Below are positions 19,001 through 26,667 of a DNA stretch of 64,000 bases, in pieces. The DNA comes from Bacteroidales bacterium UBA5287. Lineage in GTDB: Bacteria > Bacteroidota > Bacteroidia > Bacteroidales > Dysgonomonadaceae. Location: positions 75,141 through 139,140 of the forward strand of contig DHSL01000065.1 in the NCBI GenBank assembly GCA_002411345.1. Reading direction: 5' to 3'. The notes below the pieces were generated by a model. That model saw only the letters and a program-made list of their open reading frames with translations, was not told the DNA's origin and made no database searches. The position numbers and the translations under genes were made by a program. Numbering within the stretch: position 1 is the stretch's first letter; every line of letters begins with the position of its first letter.

Positions 19001-19201
19001 ACCTCTGGTTGGTGCTGTTAAAATAAAATTACCATCTACATCAGTAATTGCACCTTGTGATGTACCTTTAATTTGAATAGTAGCACCTATAATCGGCTCT
19101 CCGCCTTCGTCAACAACAGTACCACGTACCTGTGTTTGAGCTACTATCGTCCCTATCCCAATAAGAAATAGAGACAAAAACAACATTAGTTTTCTTTTCA
19201 T
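16046..19201 (-). CDS. SusC/RagA-family TonB-linked outer-membrane transporter
   Basis: A 1051-residue protein. Signal peptide, CarboxypepD_reg domain (about 22-105, QVRGTVVDEGGEPIIGATIQIKGT), a TonB-box-like LEEIVVTAMG, plug domain (about 110-235, ALSGKVAGLDVSS...NPNDIENITVLKGSAASALYGSRA), then a 22-strand barrel ending in an aromatic-terminated strand (VFGLSISF). It imports a bound nutrient using TonB energy together with SusD. First gene of a four-gene operon with gaps of 22, 26 and 7 bp, and a 195-nt leader if the promoter call is right. Confidence 0.95.
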   Translation of the reverse strand: MKRKLMLFLSLFLIGIGTIVAQTQVRGTVVDEGGEPIIGATIQIKGTSQGAITDVDGNFILTAPTRGTLVVSFVGYITEEVPVSANVKIILAEDISQLEEIVVTAMGITREKKSLGYGVTSVTGDEITKAQTVNPMMALSGKVAGLDVSSAPNPGGTQNVAIRGFSSFGNNQPLYVVDGVPITNAQNRSGSALNSQADFGSGINALNPNDIENITVLKGSAASALYGSRAAQGVIMITTKSGKNTNGELQIAYDGGITVQEVGRIPTEQKMFGQGWSGDRALDENGNWGAPFDGKERVWGHIVDNTQQVKPYVYLNNRIRDFYDYGIGYNNALSFTGGNEKTKFHTSISQNSIDGPIPTNDDSYRRYTIASNASHKAKKLMISSSINFSSEKNEASPTGQDNSIYRSLNEIATDISIVDLKDLNNKFNNKDNYFTPYGMNPYYILDIKEATQNKYKFFGKLQFDYDILDNLKLTYRFGGDYESTIADTHFDAIVFTPGSYNYGNSNESPGTYAQTRRQRIQVNHDLILNYNQRFGDFSLNAILGANTNEQSYNAIGGEISSIDIPGFYDFTNSLSPSTATQASNLYRLWGMYLNADLGYRDYVYLTLTGRNDYSSTLPTGKNSYFYPSAMLSFIATDFLTTKGIDTGILDFAKLRVSYGSTGKDAGLYAVYDRLLAASISNPGYPSIDNLIFPLGGVNSYSVSNTAGNINLKPELTDEFEFGADLAFFNNRLGLEFSYYNKLTKGLIATLPIDPSTGYTSQISNLGDVRNRGIELMLSLTPVKTKDFIWDISYNFTKNYNKVMRLDVPEVFLGGFGGLGIYAVEGMPIGQYKSQKALKVMVDGVESTVVDGNGNPQPTPNEEYLNEDINEKFRMGLTNTFSYKGLSLSGTFDLRYGGSIFSYTKDYMQWVGNGPETVYNDRNPFIIPNSVVANGDGTYSENSTPVNPTAFHTFYSNGGFKYTDHAVIDRSYLKLRNVSLAYELPKSLTNHLNVNSIRASVTASNLLLWTPVENQYIDPEVTTFGNNIEARFGEFGVNPPYQTYVFGLSISF

Positions 19202-19402
19202 AAACTCACCATTTTAATTAAACACTATTTTAATTATTATCATTCTTCGAAAAAAACAAAATCAAAACTCAGATCAAGTAATGAAATCCTTAATAGTTTG
19301 CTTACCTTAATTAATTCATTTCATAAACTAAATACTACATCACTGTAATTTTTTTAGCCAATAAAACAAATTTTATCCATACTTAGTATTAAATAACTAC
19401 TG

Positions 19403-19435
19403 CAAATATAACTTAATTTTGAATATAAAAACAAA
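19403..19435 (-). promoter_or_regulatory. Predicted promoter of the SusC operon
   Basis: Minus-strand TATATTTG (19410-19403) with TTTG (19435-19432) 21 bp upstream. It lies in the 440-bp gap between susC and tRNA-Arg. Confidence 0.5.
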
Positions 19436-19495
19436 ATTGACTTATTTTTCTTGATAAAATTCATTTTTGAAAGTATTTTATGGGTAATAATTACA

Positions 19496-19520
19496 TTTTA
19501 TCACTAAAATCGTGATAAAA
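19496..19520. promoter_or_regulatory. Perfect palindrome upstream of the SusC promoter, possible operator
   Basis: TTTTATCAC-N7-GTGATAAAA, 9-bp arms. Related half-sites TTGATAAAA (19451) and CTATCAAG (19523) flank it. It lies 60-90 bp upstream of the predicted -33 box, where an activator would bind. It lacks a T-run and so is not a terminator. Confidence 0.4.
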
Positions 19521-19594
19521 ATCTATCAAGACGATAAGTAATCATGGTGCATTAAAGCAAAATGGATTACAATTAGTTAAATGTGTTATAAAAT

Positions 19595-19629
19595 AAAAAA
19601 CACTTACCGAAATTAATCGATAAGTGTTT
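19595..19629 (-). terminator. Terminator after tRNA-Arg
   Basis: Minus-strand AAACACTTATCGA pairs with TCGGTAAGTGTTT through one G-U, followed by TTTTTATTTT; it lies 12 bp after the tRNA 3' end. Confidence 0.85.
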
Positions 19630-19640
19630 GATTTATAAAG

Positions 19641-19714
19641 TGATCGAGTTGGGATTCGAACCCAAGACCCACAGCTTAGAAGGCTGTTGCTCTATCCAGC
19701 TGAGCTACTCGACC
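19641..19714 (-). tRNA. tRNA-Arg (anticodon TCT)
   Basis: Read on the minus strand, GGTCGAG pairs with CTCGATC (one G-U) in the acceptor stem. The D-arm is AGCTCAGCTGGATAGAGC. The anticodon arm ACAGC-CTTCTAA-GCTGT places TCT (reads AGA) at the wobble-to-third positions, and the T-arm contains GGTTCGAATCC. The 74 nt end in discriminator A; CCA is not encoded. Confidence 0.96.
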
Positions 19715-19759
19715 GGCCTTATTTTTTCTATTCCATTAGTTGCTTGACTAATTGGACTG

Positions 19760-19767
19760 CAAAAATA
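19760..19767 (-). promoter_or_regulatory. -7 box for tRNA-Arg
   Basis: Minus-strand TATTTTTG about 45 bp upstream of the tRNA. No clear terminator follows gdhA, so read-through from gdhA is also possible. Confidence 0.4.
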
Positions 19768-19802
19768 ATTCAAATCTTACAAATAAAAAAATATTATCCA
19801 AA

Positions 19803-21137
19803 TTAAAGAACGCCTTGGGCCATAATTGCTTTGGCAACTTTCATGAATCCGGCAATATTTGCGCCTTTTACATAATTAATATATCCGTCTGCTTCTGTTC
19901 CATATTTCACGCAATTCTCATGAATATTCGACATTATCCATTTTAATTTGTCGTCGACTTCCTCTGAAGTCCAACTTAATCGTTCTGAATTCTGAGTCAT
20001 CTCTAAACCGGATACAGAAACACCGCCTGCATTTGCTGCTTTACCAGGGGCATAAAACAATTTATTTGACTGAAACACTTCAATCGCTTCGGGAGTTGAT
20101 GGCATATTTGCGCCTTCTGATACAGCAAATATACCATTTGCAACCAAATGTTTGGCATCATCTCCATCAATCTCGTTTTGAGTGGCAGAGGGTAATGCAA
20201 TATCTGCTTTTTCATTCCAGGGACGACCACCTGCAACATATTTACATCCATACTCTTCGGCATATTCACTAATACGACCGCGATACAAATTTTTGAGCTC
20301 TTTAATATACTCTAATTTCTCTATGGTAATGCCTTCAGAATCATAGATGTAACCATCTGAATCGGACATTGACACAGGGATGGCTCCCAACTCTAATAAT
20401 TTTTCACAGGTATATTGAGCTACATTACCGGATCCGGAAATTAAGCATCTTTTACCCTTAATATCAATATTCTTTGTCTTCAACATTTCCAGAAGAAAAT
20501 AAACATTACCATATCCGGTTGCTTCAGGACGCATTAAAGAGCCTCCAAACTCGCGACCTTTACCGGTAAATGTTCCGGTAAACTCTCCGGCTAACTTTTT
20601 GTATTTACCAAACATATATGCAACTTCACGACCGCCTACACCAATATCACCAGCGGGAACATCGGTATCGGGACCAATGACTTTCCAAAGTCCTTCTACA
20701 AATGCTTGACAAAATCTCATGATTTCAGTATCTGACTTGCCCCTCGGAGAAAAATCGGAACCGCCTTTGGCTCCTCCCATAGGTAATGTTGTCAAAGCAT
20801 TTTTAAAGGTTTGTTCAAAAGCTAAAAACTTAAGAATGGATAGGTTTACAGATGCATGAAAACGAATTCCTCCTTTATATGGACCAATTGAATTATTGTG
20901 CTGAACACGATAACCCATATTTGTTTTAACATTGCCTTTATCATCAAACCAAGATACCCTGAAAGAAGTAATTTTATCAGGAATAACTAATCGTTCAATA
21001 AGATTTGATTTCTCAAATTCAGGATGTTCATTATAAACATCTTCAATAGATTCTAATACTTCCTGAACGGCTTGCAAATATTCAGGTTCATTTGGGAAAC
21101 GCCTTTTAAGATCATTAATAACCTCTACAGTCTTCAT
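19803..21137 (-). CDS. gdhA: NADP-dependent glutamate dehydrogenase
   Basis: Catalyses 2-oxoglutarate + NH4+ + NADPH to glutamate, the main ammonium assimilation route in Bacteroidales. Signatures: PYKGGIRFH substrate loop, catalytic Lys124 in PMGGAKGGSDF, PAGDIGVGGREV, and a Rossmann block LISGSGNVAQYTCEKLLELGA. At 444 residues it has the size of the hexameric family-I enzyme. It is transcribed alone; a candidate minus-strand RNA ends in a terminator 170 bp upstream. Confidence 0.96.
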   Translation of the reverse strand: MKTVEVINDLKRRFPNEPEYLQAVQEVLESIEDVYNEHPEFEKSNLIERLVIPDKITSFRVSWFDDKGNVKTNMGYRVQHNNSIGPYKGGIRFHASVNLSILKFLAFEQTFKNALTTLPMGGAKGGSDFSPRGKSDTEIMRFCQAFVEGLWKVIGPDTDVPAGDIGVGGREVAYMFGKYKKLAGEFTGTFTGKGREFGGSLMRPEATGYGNVYFLLEMLKTKNIDIKGKRCLISGSGNVAQYTCEKLLELGAIPVSMSDSDGYIYDSEGITIEKLEYIKELKNLYRGRISEYAEEYGCKYVAGGRPWNEKADIALPSATQNEIDGDDAKHLVANGIFAVSEGANMPSTPEAIEVFQSNKLFYAPGKAANAGGVSVSGLEMTQNSERLSWTSEEVDDKLKWIMSNIHENCVKYGTEADGYINYVKGANIAGFMKVAKAIMAQGVL

Positions 21138-21310
21138 AAACTTATAAATTAAAGTATAAAAAATAGATATTTGTCAATAATATTTGCCGTTTAATATAAA
21201 AACGATTCACAAAAATAATAATAAATAATCAAATGAAAGTATTTTATCGAATATTTGTATAAAAAGATACATATTTCTTTGTTTTTTTATCAATTTGAAT
21301 CGGTGGCGAC

Positions 21311-21340
21311 AAAAAAAAGGTACAGATTCACATCTGTACC
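21311..21340 (-). terminator. Strong terminator with no protein gene before it
   Basis: GGTACAGAT-TGTGAATCTGTACC-type hairpin: 9-bp stem, 4-nt loop, followed on the minus strand by eight T. It closes the candidate small RNA that would start near 21413. Confidence 0.85.
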
Positions 21341-21413
21341 TGAATAAAGACCCATAGAGAGTAAATGAAAAATTGATTTTGCTATTTATGAACCAAATGA
21401 TTATATAATAATT
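21311..21413 (-). ncRNA. Candidate small RNA of about 100 nt under the shared 57-bp element
   Basis: The segment is bounded upstream by the shared element at 21420-21476 and its -7-like CATCTTTG, and downstream by the strong terminator at 21311-21340. No reading frame of note fits. An 11-codon ATG frame at 21417 would begin before the predicted start site and was rejected. It is separate from gdhA, whose own start is another 174 bp on. The evidence is promoter plus terminator only; no known RNA family is recognised. Confidence 0.45.
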
Positions 21414-21419
21414 TCATTA

Positions 21420-21476
21420 CAAAGATGAATTTATTATGTTACAAACTGATTACTTTTAGGTTAAGTTTTTGTTAAC
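21420..21476 (-). promoter_or_regulatory. 57-bp Pho-box-like element, copy 1 (before the candidate small RNA)
   Basis: Read on the minus strand, four half-sites TTAAC, TTAAC, GTAAT and GTAAC begin at element positions 2, 13, 24 and 35, exactly 11 bp apart. The element ends with CATCTTTG. It aligns without gaps to the copies at 21980 and 26668. Confidence 0.7.
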
Positions 21477-21489
21477 TTTTAATAATCAA

Positions 21490-21520
21490 AAAAAGGTCTA
21501 CCAAACAGGTAAACCTTTCA
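21490..21520 (-). terminator. Terminator of the CarboxypepD_reg gene
   Basis: AAAGGTCTACC pairs with GGTAAACCTTT (one mismatch); on the minus strand a T-run follows. Confidence 0.8.
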
Positions 21521-21563
21521 TTATTCTTTATCAAATACAAATTATATATAAGCACAAGTTGAT

Positions 21564-21923
21564 TTATTTCTGAATTAAAACAACATTAATCTTAGTATCT
21601 TTTTGTACATTAATATCTATGGCTTTTGGTTCGTAAGAAATTAATTCTACTACTATTTGATGCTTGCCTGGAGAAAGATTTTTCAATGTAAAGTTCCCAT
21701 CTAAATCTGAGTAATATTTAACTCCATCAATCAAGATTGAAGCACCTGCCAATGATTCGTTGTTCATCTCATCTATAACACTTCCAACAACTTTAACTTG
21801 AGCTGTTGACTCTGTTGTTGCTTTGCTTTTAGATGAATTTACATTCTTTACGTTGTTCTCGTTTCCGGCATAAACAGAAACAGATAAAACAAGAGCTGCA
21901 ATAAGGGTTACGATAATTTTCAT
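21564..21923 (-). CDS. Small secreted protein with one CarboxypepD_reg domain
   Basis: A 119-residue protein: signal peptide (MKIIVTLIAALVLSVSVYA), a Lys/Ser/Thr-rich stretch, then a single CarboxypepD_reg-like beta-sandwich (about 43-119: VVGSVIDEMNNESLAGASILIDGVKYYSDLDGNFTLKNLSPG). This domain normally precedes TonB-receptor plugs; here it stands alone. The promoter shares the 57-bp element with the TonB receptor gene further upstream, which suggests the two are expressed together. The exact role is unknown. Confidence 0.8.
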   Translation of the reverse strand: MKIIVTLIAALVLSVSVYAGNENNVKNVNSSKSKATTESTAQVKVVGSVIDEMNNESLAGASILIDGVKYYSDLDGNFTLKNLSPGKHQIVVELISYEPKAIDINVQKDTKINVVLIQK

Positions 21924-21979
21924 ATTAATAATGTATTATTTCTTTGTAAAATCAAATATCTATATCTTCTATTTTTATA

Positions 21980-22036
21980 CAAAATTCATACATTAATATT
22001 ACAAACCTGTTACAAAAAAATTAAGTTTTTGTTAAG
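21980..22036 (-). promoter_or_regulatory. 57-bp Pho-box-like element, copy 2 (before the CarboxypepD_reg gene)
   Basis: Half-sites TTAAC, TTAAT, GTAAC and GTAAT at 11-bp spacing, ending in GAATTTTG. The start codon is 57 bp downstream. It shares long identical blocks with copy 3 (GTTTGTAATATTAAT) and with copy 1 (TTAACAAAAACTTAA). Confidence 0.7.
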
Positions 22037-22050
22037 TTTTTTAGAGTCAA

Positions 22051-22542
22051 TCAATAGCGCTTCTCATCAATGAGATTTCCTTTCTCATCCCACATACGCC
22101 AAATGCCGACTTTCTTGCCTTCATAATAATTCAATTCGTAACGCTGAGTGCCTAATTCATCCCAAATACGCCAGGTACCATGCTTCTGATCATTTTTGTA
22201 TTCTGCTTCTGAAAGTAGTTGACCTGAAATATCGTATGTTCTCCATAAACCATGCAATTTGCCATCTTTGTAGGAACGAATTTCCTGAGGTTTGCGATTT
22301 TCAAAATAAACTACATAGGTGCCTTCGGGTACGCCTTCTTTAATCTGAACTTGAAGTTTTAATGTGCCGTTATCATAATACTCATTATATTCTCCTGTAT
22401 ATAATGTGTTCTGCTCTTTATCACTGAAATAATATCCATTACTGAAATATATTTTGTGGGACTCTGTTTGATTATTTTGGGCTGCAGAATTAAAAATGAA
22501 TCCGAATAGGATAATAGCAATTATTAATATTTTATTTTTCAT
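22051..22542 (-). CDS. Secreted MORN-repeat (YwqK-like) protein
   Basis: ATG 22542 begins a signal peptide (MKNKILIIAIILFGFIFNSAAQ); the longer frame to 22584 has no support. The rest is built of MORN-like repeats of the form YxDGxLHGxWRxYDxxGQLxxExxY (about 60-160: YYDNGTLKLQVQIKEGVPEGTY, YKDGKLHGLWRTYD, YKNDQKHGTWRIWD, YYEGKKVGIWRMWD). Database names for this family include 'toxin-antitoxin YwqK antitoxin', which should not be taken as function. It has an ordinary promoter of its own. Confidence 0.8.
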   Translation of the reverse strand: MKNKILIIAIILFGFIFNSAAQNNQTESHKIYFSNGYYFSDKEQNTLYTGEYNEYYDNGTLKLQVQIKEGVPEGTYVVYFENRKPQEIRSYKDGKLHGLWRTYDISGQLLSEAEYKNDQKHGTWRIWDELGTQRYELNYYEGKKVGIWRMWDEKGNLIDEKRY

Positions 22543-22589
22543 ATCATAATGTTTAATTGGATTAATATTATTTCTAATTATCACTTGAA

Positions 22590-22597
22590 CAAAGATA
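22590..22597 (-). promoter_or_regulatory. -7 box of the MORN-repeat gene
   Basis: Minus-strand TATCTTTG, 47 bp before the ATG. Unlike its neighbours it has no 11-bp repeat block. Confidence 0.5.
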
Positions 22598-22636
22598 ATA
22601 AAGTTTTGATCTTTTGCGTGATGTTAAACTTGTAAT

Positions 22637-22668
22637 AAAAAAGGCATTCCAAAAAGGAATACCTTTTC
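22637..22668 (-). terminator. Terminator of the TonB receptor/beta-helix operon
   Basis: AAAAGGCATTCC/GGAATACCTTTT hairpin with one G-U, followed on the minus strand by T-rich sequence. Confidence 0.85.
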
Positions 22669-22688
22669 TATATGCATCATTTGTACAA

Positions 22689-23852
22689 TTAGAAACCTGT
22701 ATATCCGGTCCAAACAAATATGTTTGACACACAACCGGTATTTGATTCATTTATTGTAACGTCACCTGTACCTTTTACTAATTCTTTTGTTGGTGCAGGT
22801 AGCATGCTTTTATATGAGATTGATGAAGTTGAATCACCATTTCCTTTACCATCATTGAAATCAATCAGATTTTCTGATGTACCAATTCCTTTGAAAAGAG
22901 CATTGGTGATGGTTGCTTTGGCACCGCGACGAATCTTAAATACATCTTGCATCGACTTTTTCTTGAAATCTGCGTGATCGGCGGCAATAGGATCTAATTG
23001 CAAATCAATGGTGATATTCTTTACAGTGAAATTTGATTGACCGACTTGATCTGGAGTGTTTCCGTCTAAATTGCCATCTGCCTCTATTCCACGTGGATCG
23101 GATTCTGAACTAACAAATCCTTTTTCCCAAATTCCATAGGCGTTTTCAAGGGTGCCGGTGTAGCCTTGAGTGAAATCAAACATGTCGTCATCTGAATTTA
23201 CGACTAATAAATTCTTAACATTAACTGTACCGCCAAAGAATTCAATGCCGTCATCTGAACTATTGGGAATAAAAATATTCTCAATCTTGGTTCCACTACC
23301 AACGCCGTTTAAGGTCAAACCGTTATGCTCAACGTCGGCACTTGAACGAGCTCCTGTATATTCTAATTTCACATAGGTAAGTTCACCTGAATTATCATTG
23401 GCAATATCGCCTCCATATAGAAATGAGGTGTTTATTTCTGTAGATCCTTTCTCTCCTCCAGCCAATGGGGCTTTACCATTGATAATTAATCCTCCCCAGT
23501 AACCTTGTTGAGCATTTGAAATATCTGCTGTGAAAGTAATGGGAGCACTGGCGGTTCCCTTAGCATTGATCTTGCCGCCTTGTAAAACTAAAACATAGCT
23601 ATTGAAACCTTTTTGTGCCTTAATTACTGTGCCGGCAGGGATATTCAAAACACCGCCTTCTTCAATAATTACGGGACCGGTTATTAAATACTCTATGGTT
23701 GCATCAAGAGTCTTTGTTCCTTTAATTGAACCTGACAATTCATTGTCTACAATTGGCTTTTCGTCAGGCGTGTCGGTTGCACTGCACGATGTTAATACCA
23801 CAGGGATTAACATGGCTGTAATCATCATTAAACTTAAAACAATTTTCTTCAT
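22689..23852 (-). CDS. Surface lipoprotein with predicted right-handed beta-helix
   Basis: The lipobox is VVLTSC at about residue 23. After it comes a repetitive beta pattern typical of parallel beta-helices: VLNIPAGTVIKAQKG, LVLQGGKINAKGTASAPITFTAD, WGGLIINGKAPLAGG and DGIEFFGGTVNVKNLLVVNSDDDMFDF. I see no enzyme motif. It follows the TonB receptor gene by 53 bp with no terminator between, so it is probably its surface partner (a binding or processing protein), in the way SusD partners SusC, although it is unrelated to SusD. Confidence 0.75.
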   Translation of the reverse strand: MKKIVLSLMMITAMLIPVVLTSCSATDTPDEKPIVDNELSGSIKGTKTLDATIEYLITGPVIIEEGGVLNIPAGTVIKAQKGFNSYVLVLQGGKINAKGTASAPITFTADISNAQQGYWGGLIINGKAPLAGGEKGSTEINTSFLYGGDIANDNSGELTYVKLEYTGARSSADVEHNGLTLNGVGSGTKIENIFIPNSSDDGIEFFGGTVNVKNLLVVNSDDDMFDFTQGYTGTLENAYGIWEKGFVSSESDPRGIEADGNLDGNTPDQVGQSNFTVKNITIDLQLDPIAADHADFKKKSMQDVFKIRRGAKATITNALFKGIGTSENLIDFNDGKGNGDSTSSISYKSMLPAPTKELVKGTGDVTINESNTGCVSNIFVWTGYTGF

Positions 23853-23905
23853 TTTGATAAAATTTAATTTGTAATAATAATTTATAGTTGTTTATTTTTT
23901 TGAGT

Positions 23906-26641
23906 TTAGAGTTCATAACTTAGACCCAAACTAATATTCCTGCCTTTTTTATATTCATTGAGCACATACTTTTCAGACGATTGACCGGATGCTTTGCGAG
24001 TTAATTTATATGAGGGATCAAACAAATTAGATGCGCTCAATTTTAATGTAATGTTCTTGTTGAATTTATATGAGGTCACAAAATCTAAAGTGGGTACGCC
24101 TTCTTCAATAATATCTTTGAAACTTCTTGTTCCTATCGTATGAATACGATTACTGAAATAATTTAATACTAACGAGGAAATTAAATTGGTTTCTCCGTTC
24201 TGATAGTTATAGGAGATATCGAAATTACCAAGGAATGGCGATGCTCCTTCTAATTGTGTCTTACGGGCTTCAGTATTCGCAATCTTAATAACAAGATTGG
24301 AATAAATGTAAGAGGCATTCAAACCGATAGAGAGCTTGTTTACTTTTTCAAAATCGGAACTGGTGTTGTTGAAAATATTTTTCCTTGCTTCTATTTCAAT
24401 ACCTGCTACCTGAGCCTGATCACTGATATTCTTGTAGGTTAACAAACCGGCGGAATTACCTTCATCAGCACGGGCAATTGGATTTTTTATATACTTATAA
24501 AAACCTGTTAAAGAAAATAATTCGGAGGGACTTAAATAGTAATCCCATTTCAAATCAATATTATAGTTGTCTGATGGTTGAATATTTGGATCTCCCTGAC
24601 TCACAAAACTGATGTTCACATATTTGTATGGGGATATTTCTTTCGACTGAGGAAGGGTATAAGTTTTACTTAAGCCTAAACGAAGCACATTCTTATTGTT
24701 AATATCGTATTTCAAATTTGTACTAGGAAGGAAATAGGTCTTGTTAAGTAATGAATTACCGGGAAGAACGCCTTGAACATTATAATCAACATTCATATCT
24801 ACATTGTCAAATCTCAATCCAAGATTTCCTACAAGACGCGATGTTATTTGATAATTACCTTCTAAATAGCCTGAGTGAATATATTTGGCAACTTGATAGG
24901 TGTTTGCTTCTCCTTCAGTCATTTCAAAGTTGGAAGCATCCATACTTGATTGATTATATAATGCGTCTAACTTAAGGGATTCAATAGGATAGACTCCGCT
25001 GACTGCACTAAAATTGTATTCTAATGCATGGAAATTATCATTGATAAAACGACCGTCATAACCAATTTTTAATGAGGAATTGTTGCTCTCAAACTGGTCT
25101 CCTAACTTGTAAGTGAGACTGAATTTAGGATTGAAATCATTTTCATTCAATGTGGAATAGAAACGTTTTTGACGATTGCTTCCGGTTAATATATAGGAAC
25201 CGTCATCCATCATGGATAAATAATTCTCGCGCCTGTCGGGTTCTAATCCTCTCACATAATTATAGGATGCTCCAACGTCTAAACGAATGGCGTCGCTTAA
25301 TTCCCAATCGGTCAAAAACTGATTTGTTAATAGTATATTGTCGTTGGTTTGTTGCCTTCTCAAAAAACCTATATATGAACTGCTATCTTGATGTCTTTCG
25401 GTATTTAATCCTTGGTATTCACCAACATATTGATTATTGGCATGAACCATCATGAAATTATAGGCTAAATTATGCTTTTTGTTTAAACCTAAATCTACAT
25501 TTGCAAGAACTAACTGACTGGTATTTTGAGAATATTTGTTACCAAGCTGATCTTGATAGATGGTTCCAATGGAATTGGTGCTTTTTACTTTTTCTTTTGT
25601 AAAAGAATAGTCTGTTGAATGGGAGGCGACTACGAAAAAGGAAAGGGGATTACGGTTCTCTCCTATCTTGAATAATTTTCCGCCTGATAATCCGTAGCTG
25701 TGATTCATCGGTAGATTGATCGCGGTTGGATCCAAACTGTTCGGAAAATCAAATTTTCCTGTGGATGGCTTTTTTTTATTGGCAAATCCAAAATAGTTGA
25801 TGCCATCTTGACGAAGGAAATTTGATGAGATGGCTTCTGAATTTAAACCGGCGGATAAATCAAACTTTAAAGAGACATCTCCTAATAATTCTTTTGATGA
25901 TATATCTATTATCGCTCCTCCGACATCTCCGGTATTCTGAGCACTGAAGACTTTATTTACACCTATATTCTGTATCACATCGGTTCCAAAAAATCCTAAA
26001 TCAATGTTCTTATACTCTGGATCTTCTGATGGAACGGGAAAACCATTCAATAAGGTGGCATTGTATCTGTCGCCTAAACCTCTCACAAACACATTCTTCA
26101 CACCTTCTTGTTTGGAAATTCCAGAAACTTGGGCTACAGCTGCTTCAGCATTGCCAATTCCTTTTCGGGATAATTCTCGCGCTCCTACGGATTGAGTGGC
26201 TACTAATGCTTGTCTTTGCTCTAAAAGCAATATATTCTCGCTTTCTTGGTTTACTTTGGCAACAACTTCTACTTGCTGAAGTGCATAATCATCGGGCTGC
26301 ATCTCAAAATTTATTATCACTTCTTTGGATGATTCAATAATTATGCCTGTTTGGGTGATTGGTTTAAAGGCAATGTAAGAGACGGAAAGACTGTGATTAC
26401 CTGCTTTTACATTGCTGATTGTATAATTACCATCCAAATCGGTTGCCGCTCCATTAGAACTTCCTACCAAAAGTACGGTCGCACCAATTAATGGCTCTTT
26501 TGTAGATGCATCAATAATAGTTCCTTTAATAGTCCCTGTCTGAGCGTAAACACTGCTTGCAGAAACAAAAAGAATCATAGATAATAATAATTTAAATATC
26601 AATTTTGTTGTACCAATTTTCATTTTATAAACTCTTTTCAT
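23906..26641 (-). CDS. TonB-dependent receptor with CarboxypepD_reg domain (non-SusC type)
   Basis: A 911-residue protein. ATG 26641 or the internal ATG 26623 (MKIGTTKLIFKLLLSM) could start it; both give a signal peptide ending VYAQ. A CarboxypepD_reg domain (about 33-118, GTIKGTIIDASTKEPLIGATVLLVG) leads into a plug (about 130-250, ISKQEGVKNVFVRGLGDRYNATLLNGFPVPS) and a barrel ending LGLSYEL. It lacks the SusC-specific plug extension and is paired with a beta-helix lipoprotein, not SusD. The promoter is copy 3 of the shared element, suggesting regulated uptake of a limiting nutrient. Confidence 0.9.
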   Translation of the reverse strand: MKRVYKMKIGTTKLIFKLLLSMILFVSASSVYAQTGTIKGTIIDASTKEPLIGATVLLVGSSNGAATDLDGNYTISNVKAGNHSLSVSYIAFKPITQTGIIIESSKEVIINFEMQPDDYALQQVEVVAKVNQESENILLLEQRQALVATQSVGARELSRKGIGNAEAAVAQVSGISKQEGVKNVFVRGLGDRYNATLLNGFPVPSEDPEYKNIDLGFFGTDVIQNIGVNKVFSAQNTGDVGGAIIDISSKELLGDVSLKFDLSAGLNSEAISSNFLRQDGINYFGFANKKKPSTGKFDFPNSLDPTAINLPMNHSYGLSGGKLFKIGENRNPLSFFVVASHSTDYSFTKEKVKSTNSIGTIYQDQLGNKYSQNTSQLVLANVDLGLNKKHNLAYNFMMVHANNQYVGEYQGLNTERHQDSSSYIGFLRRQQTNDNILLTNQFLTDWELSDAIRLDVGASYNYVRGLEPDRRENYLSMMDDGSYILTGSNRQKRFYSTLNENDFNPKFSLTYKLGDQFESNNSSLKIGYDGRFINDNFHALEYNFSAVSGVYPIESLKLDALYNQSSMDASNFEMTEGEANTYQVAKYIHSGYLEGNYQITSRLVGNLGLRFDNVDMNVDYNVQGVLPGNSLLNKTYFLPSTNLKYDINNKNVLRLGLSKTYTLPQSKEISPYKYVNISFVSQGDPNIQPSDNYNIDLKWDYYLSPSELFSLTGFYKYIKNPIARADEGNSAGLLTYKNISDQAQVAGIEIEARKNIFNNTSSDFEKVNKLSIGLNASYIYSNLVIKIANTEARKTQLEGASPFLGNFDISYNYQNGETNLISSLVLNYFSNRIHTIGTRSFKDIIEEGVPTLDFVTSYKFNKNITLKLSASNLFDPSYKLTRKASGQSSEKYVLNEYKKGRNISLGLSYEL

Positions 26642-26667
26642 TTAGTCTTTTAGTAAATTTTTCGACG

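Noticed and set aside
13060..19201. Complete polysaccharide utilisation locus
   Set aside because: SusC, SusD and two surface lipoproteins are there, but no glycosidase, lyase or sugar kinase is adjacent, so the ligand may not be a glycan.
21385..21417. 11-codon ORF (MKLLYNHLVHK) at the start of the candidate small RNA
   Set aside because: Its ATG lies upstream of or at the predicted transcription start, so it would probably not be translated.
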